Shown here: in pieces, positions 34,999 to 45,490 of the stretch
Numbering within the stretch: position 1 is the first letter of the stretch
Layout of the letters: every line of letters begins with the position of its first letter
NCBI RefSeq assembly: GCF_051020985.1
Contig: NW_027475149.1
Coordinates: forward strand, 930,001 to 994,000
Source of the DNA: Nomia melanderi
Taxonomy: Eukaryota > Arthropoda > Insecta > Hymenoptera > Halictidae
Length of the DNA: 64,000 nucleotides
Direction of reading: 5' to 3'
Position numbers and translations under genes: made by a program
Notes under the pieces: model-generated
The model's database searches: none
Told to the model about the DNA's origin: nothing
What the model saw: the letters and a program-made list of their open reading frames with translations, nothing else

Positions 34999-37900
34999 AT
35001 CTCCAGATATATATTGGATTTTCCCCTGACCCTGAGTGTCCGGCCCCATGAGACTGTGGTTTTCTCGGCCCCTGGTGGTCCGAGATCGTTCCCGCTGCAC
35101 ATATTCATGCGCCAGGGCCTCCTACAGACAAAGCACTTTGATTTATTGCGCTATCTCTAATAGCACCCGAGATATCACCAGATATATATTGGATATTCCC
35201 CTGTCCCTGAGTGTCCGGCCCCATGTGACTGTGGTTTACTCGGCCCCTGGTTGTCCGAGGTCGGTCCCGCTGCACAGATTCATGCGCCAGGGCCTCCTAC
35301 AGACAATGCACTTTGATTTATTGCGCTATCTGTAATAGCACCCGAGATATCACCAGATATATATTGGATTTTCCCCTGACCCTGAGTGTCCGGCCCCAAG
35401 AGACTGTGGTTTTGTCGGCCCCTGGTGGTCCGAGGTCGTTCCCGCTGCACAGATTCAGGCGCCAGGTCCTCCTGCAGATAACTCACTTTGGTTTATTGCG
35501 CTATCTCTAATAGCACCCGAGATATCACCAGATATATATTGGATTTTCCCCTGACCCTGAGTGTCCGGCCCCATGAGACTGGTTTTCTCGGCCCCTGGTG
35601 GTCCGAGGTCGTTCCCGCTGCACAGATTCATGCGCCAGGGCCTCCTACAGACAATGCACTTTGATTTATTGCGCTATCTGTAATAGCACCCGAGATATCA
35701 CCAGATATATATTGGATTTTCCCCTGACCCTGAGTGTCCGGCCCCATGAGACGGTGGTTTTCTCGTCCCCTGGTGGTCCGAGGTCGTTCCCGCTGCACAG
35801 ATTCATGCGCCAGGGCCTCCTACAGACAATGCACCTTGATTTATTGCGCTATCTGTAATAGCACCCGGGATATCACCACATATATATTGGATTTTTCCCT
35901 GACCCAGAGTGTCCGGCCCCATGAGCCGGTGGTTTTCTCGGCCCCTGGTGGTCCGAGGTCGTTCCCGCTGCACAGATTCATGCGCCAGGGCCTCCTACAG
36001 ACAATGCACTTTGATTTATTGCACTATATGTAATAGCACCCGAGATATCACCAGATATATATTGGATTTTACCCTGACCCTGAGTGTCCCGTCCCATGAG
36101 ACGGTGGTTGTCTCGGCCCCTGATTGGTCCGAGGTCGTTCCCGCTGCACAGATTCATGCGCCAGGGCCTCCTACAGACAATGCACTTTGGTTTATGGCGC
36201 TATCTGTAATAGCACCCGAGATATCACCACATATATATTGGATTTTTCCCTGACCCAGAGTGTCCGGCCCCATGAGCCGGTGGTTTTCTCGGCCCCTGGT
36301 GGTCCGAGGTCGTTCCCGCTGCACAGATTCATGCGCCAGGGCCTCCTACAGACAATGCACTTTGATTTATTGCGCTATCTGTAATAGGACCCGAGATATC
36401 ACCAGATATATATTGGATTTTCCCCTGACCCTGCGTGTCCGGCCCCATGAGACTGTGGTTTTTTCGGCCCCTGGTGGTCCGAGGTCGTTCCCGCTGCACA
36501 GATTCAGGCGCCAGGTCCTCCTGCAGATAACTCACTTTGGTTTATTGCGCTATCTCTAATAGCACCCGAGATATCACCAGATATATATTGGATTTTCCCC
36601 TGACCCTGAGTGTCCGGCCCCATGAGACTGGTTTTCTCGGCCCCTGGTGGTCCGAGGTCGTTCCCGCTGCACAGATTCATGCGCCAGGGCCTCCTACAGA
36701 CAATGCACTTTGATTTATTGCGCTATCTGTAATAGCACCAGATATATCACCAGATATATATTGGATTTTACCCTGACCCTGAGTGTCCGGCCCCATGAGA
36801 CGGTGGTTGTCTCGGCCCCTGGAGGTCCGAGGATGTTCCCGCTGCACAGATTCATGCGCCAGTGCCTCCTGCAGATAATTCACTTTGGTTTACTGCGCTA
36901 TCTCTAATAGTACCCGAGATATCACCCGATATATATTGGATTTTTCCCTGACCCTGAGTGACCGGCCCCATGAGACGGTGGTTTTCTCGGCCCCTGGTGG
37001 TCCGAGGTCGTTCCCGCTGCACAGATGCATGCGCCAGGGCCTCCTGCAGATAATTCACTTTGGTTTATTGCGCTATCTCTAATAGCACCCGAGATATCAC
37101 CAGATATATATTGGATTTTACCCTGACCCTGAGTGTCCGGCCCCATGAGACGGTGGTTTTCTCGGCCCCTGGTTGTCCGAGGTCGGTCCCGCTGCACAGA
37201 TTCATGCGCCAGGGCCTCCTACAGACAATGCACTTTGATTTATGGCGCTATCTGTAATAGCACCCGAGATATCACCAGATATATATTGGATTTTCCCCTG
37301 ACCCTGAGTGTCCGGCCCCATGAGACGGTGGTTTTCTCGGCCCCTGGTGGTCCGAGGTCGTTCCCGCTGCACAGATTCATGCGCCAGGGCCTCCTACAGA
37401 CAATGCACCTTGATTTATTGCGCTATCTGTAATAGCACCCGGGATATCACCACATATATATTGGATTTTTCGCTGACCCAGAGTGTCCGGCCCCATGAGC
37501 CGGTGGTTTTCTCGGCCCCTGGTGGTCCGAGGTCGGTCCCGCTGCACAGATTCATGCGCCAGGGCCTCCTACAGACAATGCACTTTGATTTATGGCGCTA
37601 TCTGTAATAGCACCCGAGATATCACCAGATATATATTGGATTTTCCCCTGACCCTGAGTGTCCGGCCCCATGAGACGGTGGTTTTCTCGGCCCCTGGTGG
37701 TCCGAGCTCGTTCCCGCTGCACAGATTCATGCGCCAGGGCCTCCTACAGACAATGCACTTTGATTTATTGCGCTATATGTAATAGCACCCGAGATATCAC
37801 CAGATATATATTGGATTTTCCCCTGACCCTGAGTGTCCGGCCCCATGAGACTGGTTTTCTCGGCCCCTGGTGGTCCGAGGTCGGTCCCGCTGCACAGATT

Positions 37901-39190
37901 CATGCGCCAGGGCCTCCTACAGACAATGCACTTTGATTTATGGCGCTATCTGTAATAGCACCCGAGATATCACCAGATATATATTGGATTTTCCCCTGAC
38001 CCTGAGTGTCCGGCCCCATGAGACGGTGGTTTTCTCGGCCCCTGGTGGTCCGAGCTCGTTCCCGCTGCACAGATTCATGCGCCAGGGCCTCCTACAGACA
38101 ATGCACTTTGGTTTATTGCGCTATCTGTAATAGGACCCGAGATATCACCAGATATATATTGGATTTTCCCCTGACCCTGCGTGTCCGTCCCCATGAGACT
38201 GTGGTTTTCTCGCCCCCTGGTGGTCCGAGGTCGTTGCCGCTGCACAGATTCAGGCGCCAGGGCCTCCTGCAGATAACTCACTTTGGTTTATTGCGCTATC
38301 TCTAATAGCACCCGAGTTATCACCAGATATATATTGGATATTCCCCTGACCCTGAGTGTCCGGCCCCATGTGACTGTGGTTTACTCGGCCCCTGGTGGTC
38401 CGAGGTCGTTCCCGTTGCACAGATTCATGCGCCAGGGCCTCCTACAGACAATGCACTTTGATTTACTGCGCTATCTGTAATAGCACCCGAGATATCACCA
38501 GATATATATTGGATTTTCCCCTGACCCTGAGTGTCCGGCCCCATGAGACTGGTTTTCTCGGCCCCTGGTGGTCCGAGGTCGTTCCCGCTGCACAGATTCA
38601 TGCGCCAGGGCCTCCTACAGACAATGCACTTTGATTTATTGCGCTATCTGTAATAGCACCCGAGATATCACCAGATATATATTGGATATTTCCCTCACCC
38701 TGAGTGCCCAGCCCCATGAGACGGTGGTTTTCTCGGCCCCTGGTGGACCGAGGTCGTTCCCGCTGCACAGATTCATGCGCCAGGGCCTCCTGCAGATAAT
38801 TCACTTTGGTTTATTGCGCTATCTCTAATAGCACCCGAGATATCACCAGATATATATTAGATTTTCCCCAGACTCTGAGTGTCCGGCCCCATGGGACTGT
38901 AGTTTTCTCGGCCCCTGGTGGTCCGAGGTCGTTCCCGCTGCACAGATTCATGCGTCAGGGCCTCCTACAGACAATGCACCTTGATTTATTGCGCTATCTG
39001 TAATAGCACCCGGGATATCACCACATATATATTGGATTTTTCCCTGACCCAGAGTGTCCGGCCCCATGAGCCGGTGGTTTTCTCGGCCCCTGGTGGTCCG
39101 AGGTCGTTCCCGCTGCACAGATTCAGGCGCCAGGGCCTCCTGCAGATAACTCACTTGGTTTATTGCGCTATCTCTAATAGCACCCGAGAT

Positions 39191-39365
39191 ATCACCAGAT
39201 ATATATTGGATTTTTCCCTGACCCTGAGTGTCCGGCCCCATGAGACGGTGGTTTTCTCGGCCCCTGGTGGTCCGAGGTCGTTCCCGCTGCACAGATTCAT
39301 GCGCCAGGGCCTCCTACAGACAATGCACTTTGGTTTATGGCGCTATCTGTAATAGCACCCGAGAT
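39191..39365 (+). repeat. Near-consensus 175-bp monomer (reference unit)
   Basis: This unit differs from my by-eye consensus at only about two positions, so it serves as the map. Unit 1-25 is A/T-rich ('agatatatattgg'). Unit 31-130 is about 64% GC and contains 'ctcgg' (66-70), 'ggtccgagg' (79-87), 'ttcccgctgc' (91-100) and 'gcgccagggcc' (111-121). Unit 131-175 is A/T-richer and ends 'taatagcacccgagat'. The junction of adjacent units makes GATATC, an EcoRV site present in most units, so EcoRV should give a 175-bp ladder. A frequent variant at unit 124-129 (ctacag to ctgcag) creates a PstI site. Nine CpGs occur per unit. Confidence 0.95.
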
Positions 39366-42340
39366 ATCACCAGATATATATTGGATTTTTCCCTGACCCT
39401 GAGTGTCCGACCCCATGAGACGGCAGTTTTCTCGGCCCCTGGTGGTCCGAGGTCGATCCCGCTTCACAGATTCATGCGCCAGGGCTTCCTGCAGACAATT
39501 CACTTTGATTTATTCCCCTATCTCTAATAGCACCCGAGATATCACCAGATATATATTGGATTTTTTCCTGACCCTGACAGTCCGGCCCACTGAGACGGTG
39601 ATTTTCTCGGCCGCTGGTGGTCCGAGGTCGATCCCGCTGCACAGATTCATGCGCCAGGGCCTCCTGCAGACCTTGCACTTTGATTTATTGCGCTATCTGT
39701 AATAGCACCCGAGATATCACCAGATATATATTGGATTTTTCCTTGACCCTGAAAGTCCGGCCCCATCAGACGGTGGTTTTCTCGGCCCCTGGTGGTCCGA
39801 GGTAGTTCCCGCTGCACAGATTCATGCGCCAGGGCCCCCTGCAGATAATTCACTTTGATTTATTGCGCTATCTGTAATAGCACCCGAGATATCACCAGAT
39901 TTATATGGGATTTTTCCCTGACCCTGAGTGTCCGACCCCATGAGACGGTGGTTTTCTCGGCCCCTGATGGTCCGAGGTTGTTCCCGCTGCACAGATTCAT
40001 GCGCCAGGGCCTCCTGCAGACAATGCACTTTGATTTATTTCGCTAGCTCTAATAGCACCCGAGATATCACCAGATATATATTGGATTTTTCCCTGACCCT
40101 GACAGTCCGGCCCCATGAGACGGTAGTTTTTTCGGCCCCTGGTGGTCCGAGGTCGTTCCCGCTGCACAGATTCATGCGCCAGGGCCCCCTGCATATAATT
40201 CACTTTGATTTATTGCGCCATCTGTAATAGCTCCCGAGATATCACCATATATATATTGGATTTTCCCCTGACCCTGAGTGTCCGGACCCATGAGACGGTG
40301 GTTTTCTCGGCGCGTGGTTGTCCGAGGTCGTTCCTGCTGCACAGATTCATTCGCCAGTGCCTCCTACAGACAATGCACTTTGATTTATTGCGCTATATCT
40401 AATAGCACCCGAGATATCACCAGATATATATCGGATTTTTCCCTGACCCTGACAGTCCGGCCCCATGAGACGGTCGTTGTCTCGGCCCCTGGAGGTCCGA
40501 GGACGTTCCCGCTGCACAGATTCATGCGCCAGGGCCTCCTACAGACAATGCACATTGATTTATTGCGCTATCTGTAATAGCACCCGAGATATAACCAGAT
40601 ATATATTGGATTTTACCCTGACCCTGAGTGTCCGGCCCCATGAGACTGTGGTTTTCTCGGCCCCTGGTCGTCCGAGGTCGTTCCCGCTGCACCGATTCAT
40701 TCGCCAGGGCCTCCTATTGATAATTCACTTTGGTTTATTGCACTATCTCTAATAGCACCCGAGATATCACAATATATATATCGGATTTTTCCCTGACCAT
40801 GACAGTCCGGCCCCATTAGACGGTGATTTTCTCGGCCGCTGGTGGTCCGAGGTCGTTCCCGCTGCACAGAGTCATGCGCCAGGGCATCCTGCAGACAATG
40901 CACTTTGATTTATTTCGCTATCTCTAATAGCACCCGAGATATCACCAGATATATAATGGATTTTTCCCTGACCCAGACAGTCCGGCCCCATGGGACGGTG
41001 ATTTTCTCGGCCCCTGGTGGTCCGAGGTCGATCCCGCTGCACAGATTCATGCGCTAGGTCCTTCTGCAGACAATGCACTTTGGTTTATTGCGCTATCTGT
41101 AATAGCACCCGAGATATCACCAGATTTATATGGGATTTTTCCCTGACCCTGAGTGTCCGACCCCATGAGACGGTGGTTTTCTCGGCCCCTGGTGGTCCGA
41201 GGTTGTTCCCGCTGCACAGATTCATATGCCAGGGCCTCCTGCAGACAATGCACTTTGATTTATTTCGCTATCTCTAATAGCACCCGAGATATCACCAGAT
41301 ATATATTGGATTTTTCCCTGACCCTGACAGTCCGGCCCCATGAGACGGTGATTTTCTCGGCCCCTGGTGGTCCGAGGTTGATCCCGCTGCACAGATTCAT
41401 GCGCCAGGGCTTCCTACAGACAATGCACTTTGATTTATTGCGCTTTCTGTAATAGCACCTGAGATATCACCAGATATATATCGGATTTTTCCCTGACCCT
41501 GACAGTCCGGCCCCTATGAGACGGTAGTTTCCTCGCCCCTGGTCGTCCGAGGTCGTTCCCGCTGCACAGATTCATGCGCTAGGGCCTCCGGCAGACAATG
41601 TATTTTGATTTACTGCGCTATCTCTATTAGCACCCGAGATATCACCAGATATATAATGGATTTTTCCCTGACCCAGACAGTCCGGCCCCATGGGACGGTG
41701 ATTTTCTCGGCCCCTGGTGGTCCGAGGTCGATCCCGCTGCACAGATTCATGCGCTAGGTCCTTCTGCAGACAATGCACTTTGATTTATTGCGCTATCTCT
41801 AATAGCACCCGAGATATCACCAGATATATATTGGATTTCTCCCTGGCCCTGACAGTCCGGCCCCATGAGACGGTGATTTTCTCGGCCCCTGGTGGTCCGA
41901 GGTTGATCCCGCTGCACAGATACATGCGCCAGGGCCTCCTACAGACAATGCACATTGATTTATTGCGCTTTCTGTAATAGCACCCGTGATATCACCATAT
42001 ATATATTGCATTTTCCCCTGACACTGAGTGTCCGGCCCCATGAGACGGTGGTTTTCTCGGCCCCTGGTCGTCCGAGGTCGTTCCCGCTGCACAGATTCAT
42101 GCGCAAGGGCCTCCTATTGATAATTCACTTTGGTTTATTGCACTATCTCTATTAGCACCCGAGATATCACCAGTTATATATCGGATTTTTCCCTGACCAT
42201 GACAGTCCGGCCCCATGAGACGGTGGTTTTCTCGGCCCCTGGTGGTCCGAGGTCGATCCCGCTGCACAGATTCATGCGCCAGGGCCTCCTACAGACAATG
42301 CCCTTTGGTTTATTGCGCTATCTCTAATAGCACCTGAAAT

Positions 42341-42690
42341 ATCACCACATATATATTGGATTTTCCCCTGACCCTGAGTGTCCGACCCCATGAGACGGTG
42401 GTTTTCTCGGCCCCTGGTGGTCCGAGGTCGTTCCCGCTGCACAGATTCACGCGCCAGGGCCTCCTGCAGACAATGCACTTTGATTTATTGCGCTATCTGA
42501 AATAGCACCCGAGATATCACCAGATATATATTGGATTTTTCCCCGACCCCCAGTGTCCGGCCCCATGAGGCGGTAGGTTTCTCGGCCCCTGGTGGTCCGA
42601 GGTCGTTCCCGCTGCACAGATTCATGCGCTAGGGCCTCCTCCAGACAATGCACTTTGATTTATTGCGCTCTCTGTAATAGCACCCGAGAT
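42341..42690 (+). repeat. Two-monomer block repeated at 43916-44265
   Basis: Markers in both are 'cacctgaaatatcaccacat', then 'gattcacgcgcc', then 'atctgaaatagc', 'ttccccgacccccagtg', 'ggtaggtttctcgg' and 'gcgctctctg'. The offset is 1575 bp, nine monomers. Single differences ('gaggcgg' against 'gagacgg', 'gtcgttcccg' against 'gtcgttgccg') separate the copies. Confidence 0.85.
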
Positions 42691-44615
42691 ATCACCAGAT
42701 ATATATTGGATTTTTCCCTGACCCTGAGTGCCCGGCCCCATGTTTCGGTGGTTTTCTCGACCCCTGGTGGTCCGAGGTCGATCCCGCTGCACAGATTCAT
42801 GCGCTAGGTCCTGCTGCAGACAATGCACTTTGATTTATTGAGCTATCTCTAATAGCACCCGAGATATCACCAGATATATATTGGATTTTTCCCTGACCCT
42901 GACAGTCCGGCCCCATGAGACGGTGATTTTCTCGGCCCCTTGTGGTCCGAGGTCGATCCCGCTGCACATATTCATGCGCCAGGGCCTCCTGCAGACAATT
43001 CACTTTGATGTATTTCGCTATCTGTAATAGCACCCGAGATATCACCAGATTTATATTGGATTTTTCCCTGACCCTGAGTGTCCGAGCCCATGAGGCGGTG
43101 GTTTTCTCGGCGCCTGGTGGTCCGAGGTCGTTCCTGCTGCACAGATTCATTCGCCAGTGCCTCCTACAGACAATGCACTTTGATTAATTGCGCTATCTCT
43201 AATAGCACCCGAGATATCACCATATATATATTGCATTTTCCCCTGACACTGAGTGCCCGGCCCCTATGAGACGGTAGTTTCCTCGCCCCTGGTCGTCCGA
43301 GGTCGTTCCCGCTGCACAGATTCATGCGCCAGGGAATCCTACAGACAATATACTTTGATTTATTGCGCTATCTGTAATAGCACCCGAGATATCACCAGAT
43401 ATATATTGGATTTTTCCCTGACCCTGAGTGTCCGGCCCCATTAGACGGTGATTTTCTCGGACCCTGGTGGTCCGAGGTCGTTCCCGCTGCACAGATTCAT
43501 GCGCTAGGGCCTCCTGCAGACAATGTATTTTGATTTATTGCGCTATCTCTAATAGCACCCGAGATATCACCAGATATATAATGGATTTTTCCCTGACCCA
43601 GACAGTCCAGCCCCATGGGACGGTGATTTTCTCGGCCCCTGGTGGTCCGAGGTCGATCCCGCTGCACAGATTCATGCGCCAGGGCCTCCTACAGACAATG
43701 CCCTTTGGTTTATTGCGCTATCTGTAATAGCACCTGAGATATCACCACATATATATTGGATTTTCCCCTGACCCTGAGTGTCCGAACCCATGAGACGGTG
43801 GTTTTCTCGGCCCCTGGTGGTCCGAGGTCGTTCCCGCTGCACAGATTCATGCGCCAGGGCCTCCTACAGACAATGCCCTTTGGTTTATTGCGCTATCTCT
43901 AATAGCACCTGAAATATCACCACATATATATTGGATTTTCCCCTGACCCTGAGTGTCCGACCCCATGAGACGGTGGTTTTCTCGGCCCCTGGTGGTCCGA
44001 GGTCGTTGCCGCTGCACAGATTCACGCGCCAGGGCCTCCTGCAGACAATGCACTTTGATTTATTGCGCTATCTGAAATAGCACCCGAGATATCACCAGAT
44101 ATATATTGGATTTTTCCCCGACCCCCAGTGTCCGGCCCCATGAGACGGTAGGTTTCTCGGCCCCTGGTGGTCCGAGGTCGTTCCCGCTGCACAGATTCAT
44201 GCGCTAGGGCCTCCTCCAGACAATGCACTTTGATTTATTGCGCTCTCTGTAATAGCACCCGAGATATCACCAGATATATATTGGATTTTTCTCCGACCCT
44301 GACAGTCCGGCCCCATGTGTCGGTGGTTTTCACGGCCCCTGGTCGTCCGAGGTCGTTCCCGCTGCACAGATTCATGCGCCAGGGAATCCTACAGACAATA
44401 TACTTTGATTTATTTCGCTATCTCTAATAGTACCCGAGATATCACCAGATATATATTGGATTTTTCCCTGACCCTGACAGTCCGGCCCCATGAGACGGTA
44501 GTTTTTTCGGCCCCTGGTGGTCCGAGGTCGTTCCTGCTGCACAGATTCATTCGCCAGGGCCCCCTGCATATAATTCACTTTGATTTATTGCGCTATCTGT
44601 AATAGCACCCGAGAT

Positions 44616-45490
44616 ATCAACAGATATATATTGGATTTTTCCCTGACCCTGACAGTCCGGTCCCATGAGACGGTGGTTTTCTCGGCGCGTGGTGGTCCGA
44701 GGTCGTTCCTGCTGCACAGATTCATTCGCCAGTGCCTCCTATAGACAATGCACTTTGATTTATTGCGCTATATCTAATAGCACCCGAGATATCACCAGAT
44801 ATATATCGGATTTTTCCCTGACCCTGACAGTCCGGCCCCATGAGACGGTGATTTTCTCGGCCCCTGGTGGTCCGAGGTCGATCCCGCTGCACAGATTCAT
44901 GCGCCAGGGCCTCCTACAGACAATGCACTTTGATTTATTGCGCTATCTATAGTAGCACCCGTGATATCACCAGGTATATATTGTATTTTCCCCTGACCCT
45001 GAGTGTCCGGCCCCATGAGACGGTGGTTTTCTCGGCCCCTGGTCGTCCGAGGTCGTTCCCGCTGCACAGTTTCATGCGCAAGGGCCTCCTGCAGACAATA
45101 TACTTTGATTTATTGCGCTATCTCTAATAGCACCCGAGATATCACCAGATATATATTGGATTTCTCCCTGACCCTGACAGTCCGGCCCCATGAGACGGTG
45201 ATTTTCTCGGCCCCTTGTGGTCCGAGGTCGATCCCGCTGCACATATTCATGCGCCAGGGCCTCCTGCAGACAATTCACTTTGATTTATTTCGCTATCTGT
45301 AATAGCACCCGAGATATCACCAGATATATATTGGATTTTTCCCTGACCTTGACAGTCCGGTCCCATGAGACGGTGGTTTTCTCGGCGCCCGGTGGTCCGA
45401 GGTCGTTGCTGCTGCACAGATTCATCCGCCAGTGCCTCCTACAGACAATGCACTTTGATTTATTGCGCTATCTCTAATAGCACCTGAGAT
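44616..45490 (+). repeat. Shortened 9-mer relative: Q'-R-(S/V)-W-U
   Basis: Q'-like 44616, R 44791, chimera 44966, W 45141, U 45316. Compared with the 9-mer that follows (P-Q-R-S-T-U-V-W-U), T, the first U and parts of S and V are missing. Monomer 44966 enters as S ('caggtatatattgta', 'ggtcgtcc', 'gcgcaagg') and leaves as V ('ctgcagacaatatac'). The switch is after unit 119, near 45086. Confidence 0.85.

Larger units (their letters stand above)
27474..36222 (+). repeat. Lineage of four 176-bp monomers (d type)
   Basis: Units at 27474, 28525, 30450 and 36047 carry an extra base near unit 77 ('cctgattggtcc' or 'cctgatcggtcc') together with 'gtcccgtcccatgag' and 'gtggttgtctcgg'. In every case the preceding monomer is type c. 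The third copy has 'gatcgg' for 'gattgg' and 'tgattgtcccg' for 'tgagtgtcccg', showing continued divergence after spreading. Confidence 0.88.
27126..38666 (+). repeat. Lineage of seven 173-bp monomers (b' type)
   Basis: Seven units have lost 2 bp at unit 58-61, reading 'gagactggttttctcgg' instead of 'gagactgtggttttctcgg'. They start at 27126, 29751, 34651, 35524, 36573, 37796 and 38494. The identical lesion is confined to this 11.5-kb stretch, so it arose once and spread by duplication. These seven account for -14 of the phase drift in the window. Confidence 0.9.
27299..39191 (+). repeat. Nine c-type marker monomers of R4
   Basis: Starts: 27299, 28350, 30274, 32551, 34824, 35872, 36223, 37446 and 39017. 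Each has 'gggatatcaccacat' (or 'gagatatcaccacat' at 36223), 'acccagagtgtcc' or 'acacagagtgtcc', and 'gagccggtgg'. Spacings of 6, 11, 13, 13, 6, 2, 7 and 9 monomers show that c is a stable module start while the number of monomers between copies varies. The 30274 copy is 176 bp because of 'ggtccccatg'. Confidence 0.85.
25376..39365. repeat. Block R4: R1-like monomers in shuffled modules
   Basis: Eighty monomers, almost all 'gagtgtcc'. Recurrent types, named here for reference: b (plain), b' (2-bp deletion), c ('gggatatcaccacat', 'acccagag', 'gagccgg'), d ('gtcccgtcccatg', 'tgattgg', +1 bp), e ('agaaatatattgg', 'ctgtacag'), f ('gatatttccc', 'gtccagccc'), g ('ctgcgtgtcc', 'gattcaggcg', 'gataactcac'), h ('ccggcaccatg') and l ('tgtgactgtggtttactcgg'). 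They form modules with 6-, 11- and 13-monomer spacing rather than one fixed period. Only one 'gacagtcc' unit (31676) is seen. Confidence 0.82.
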
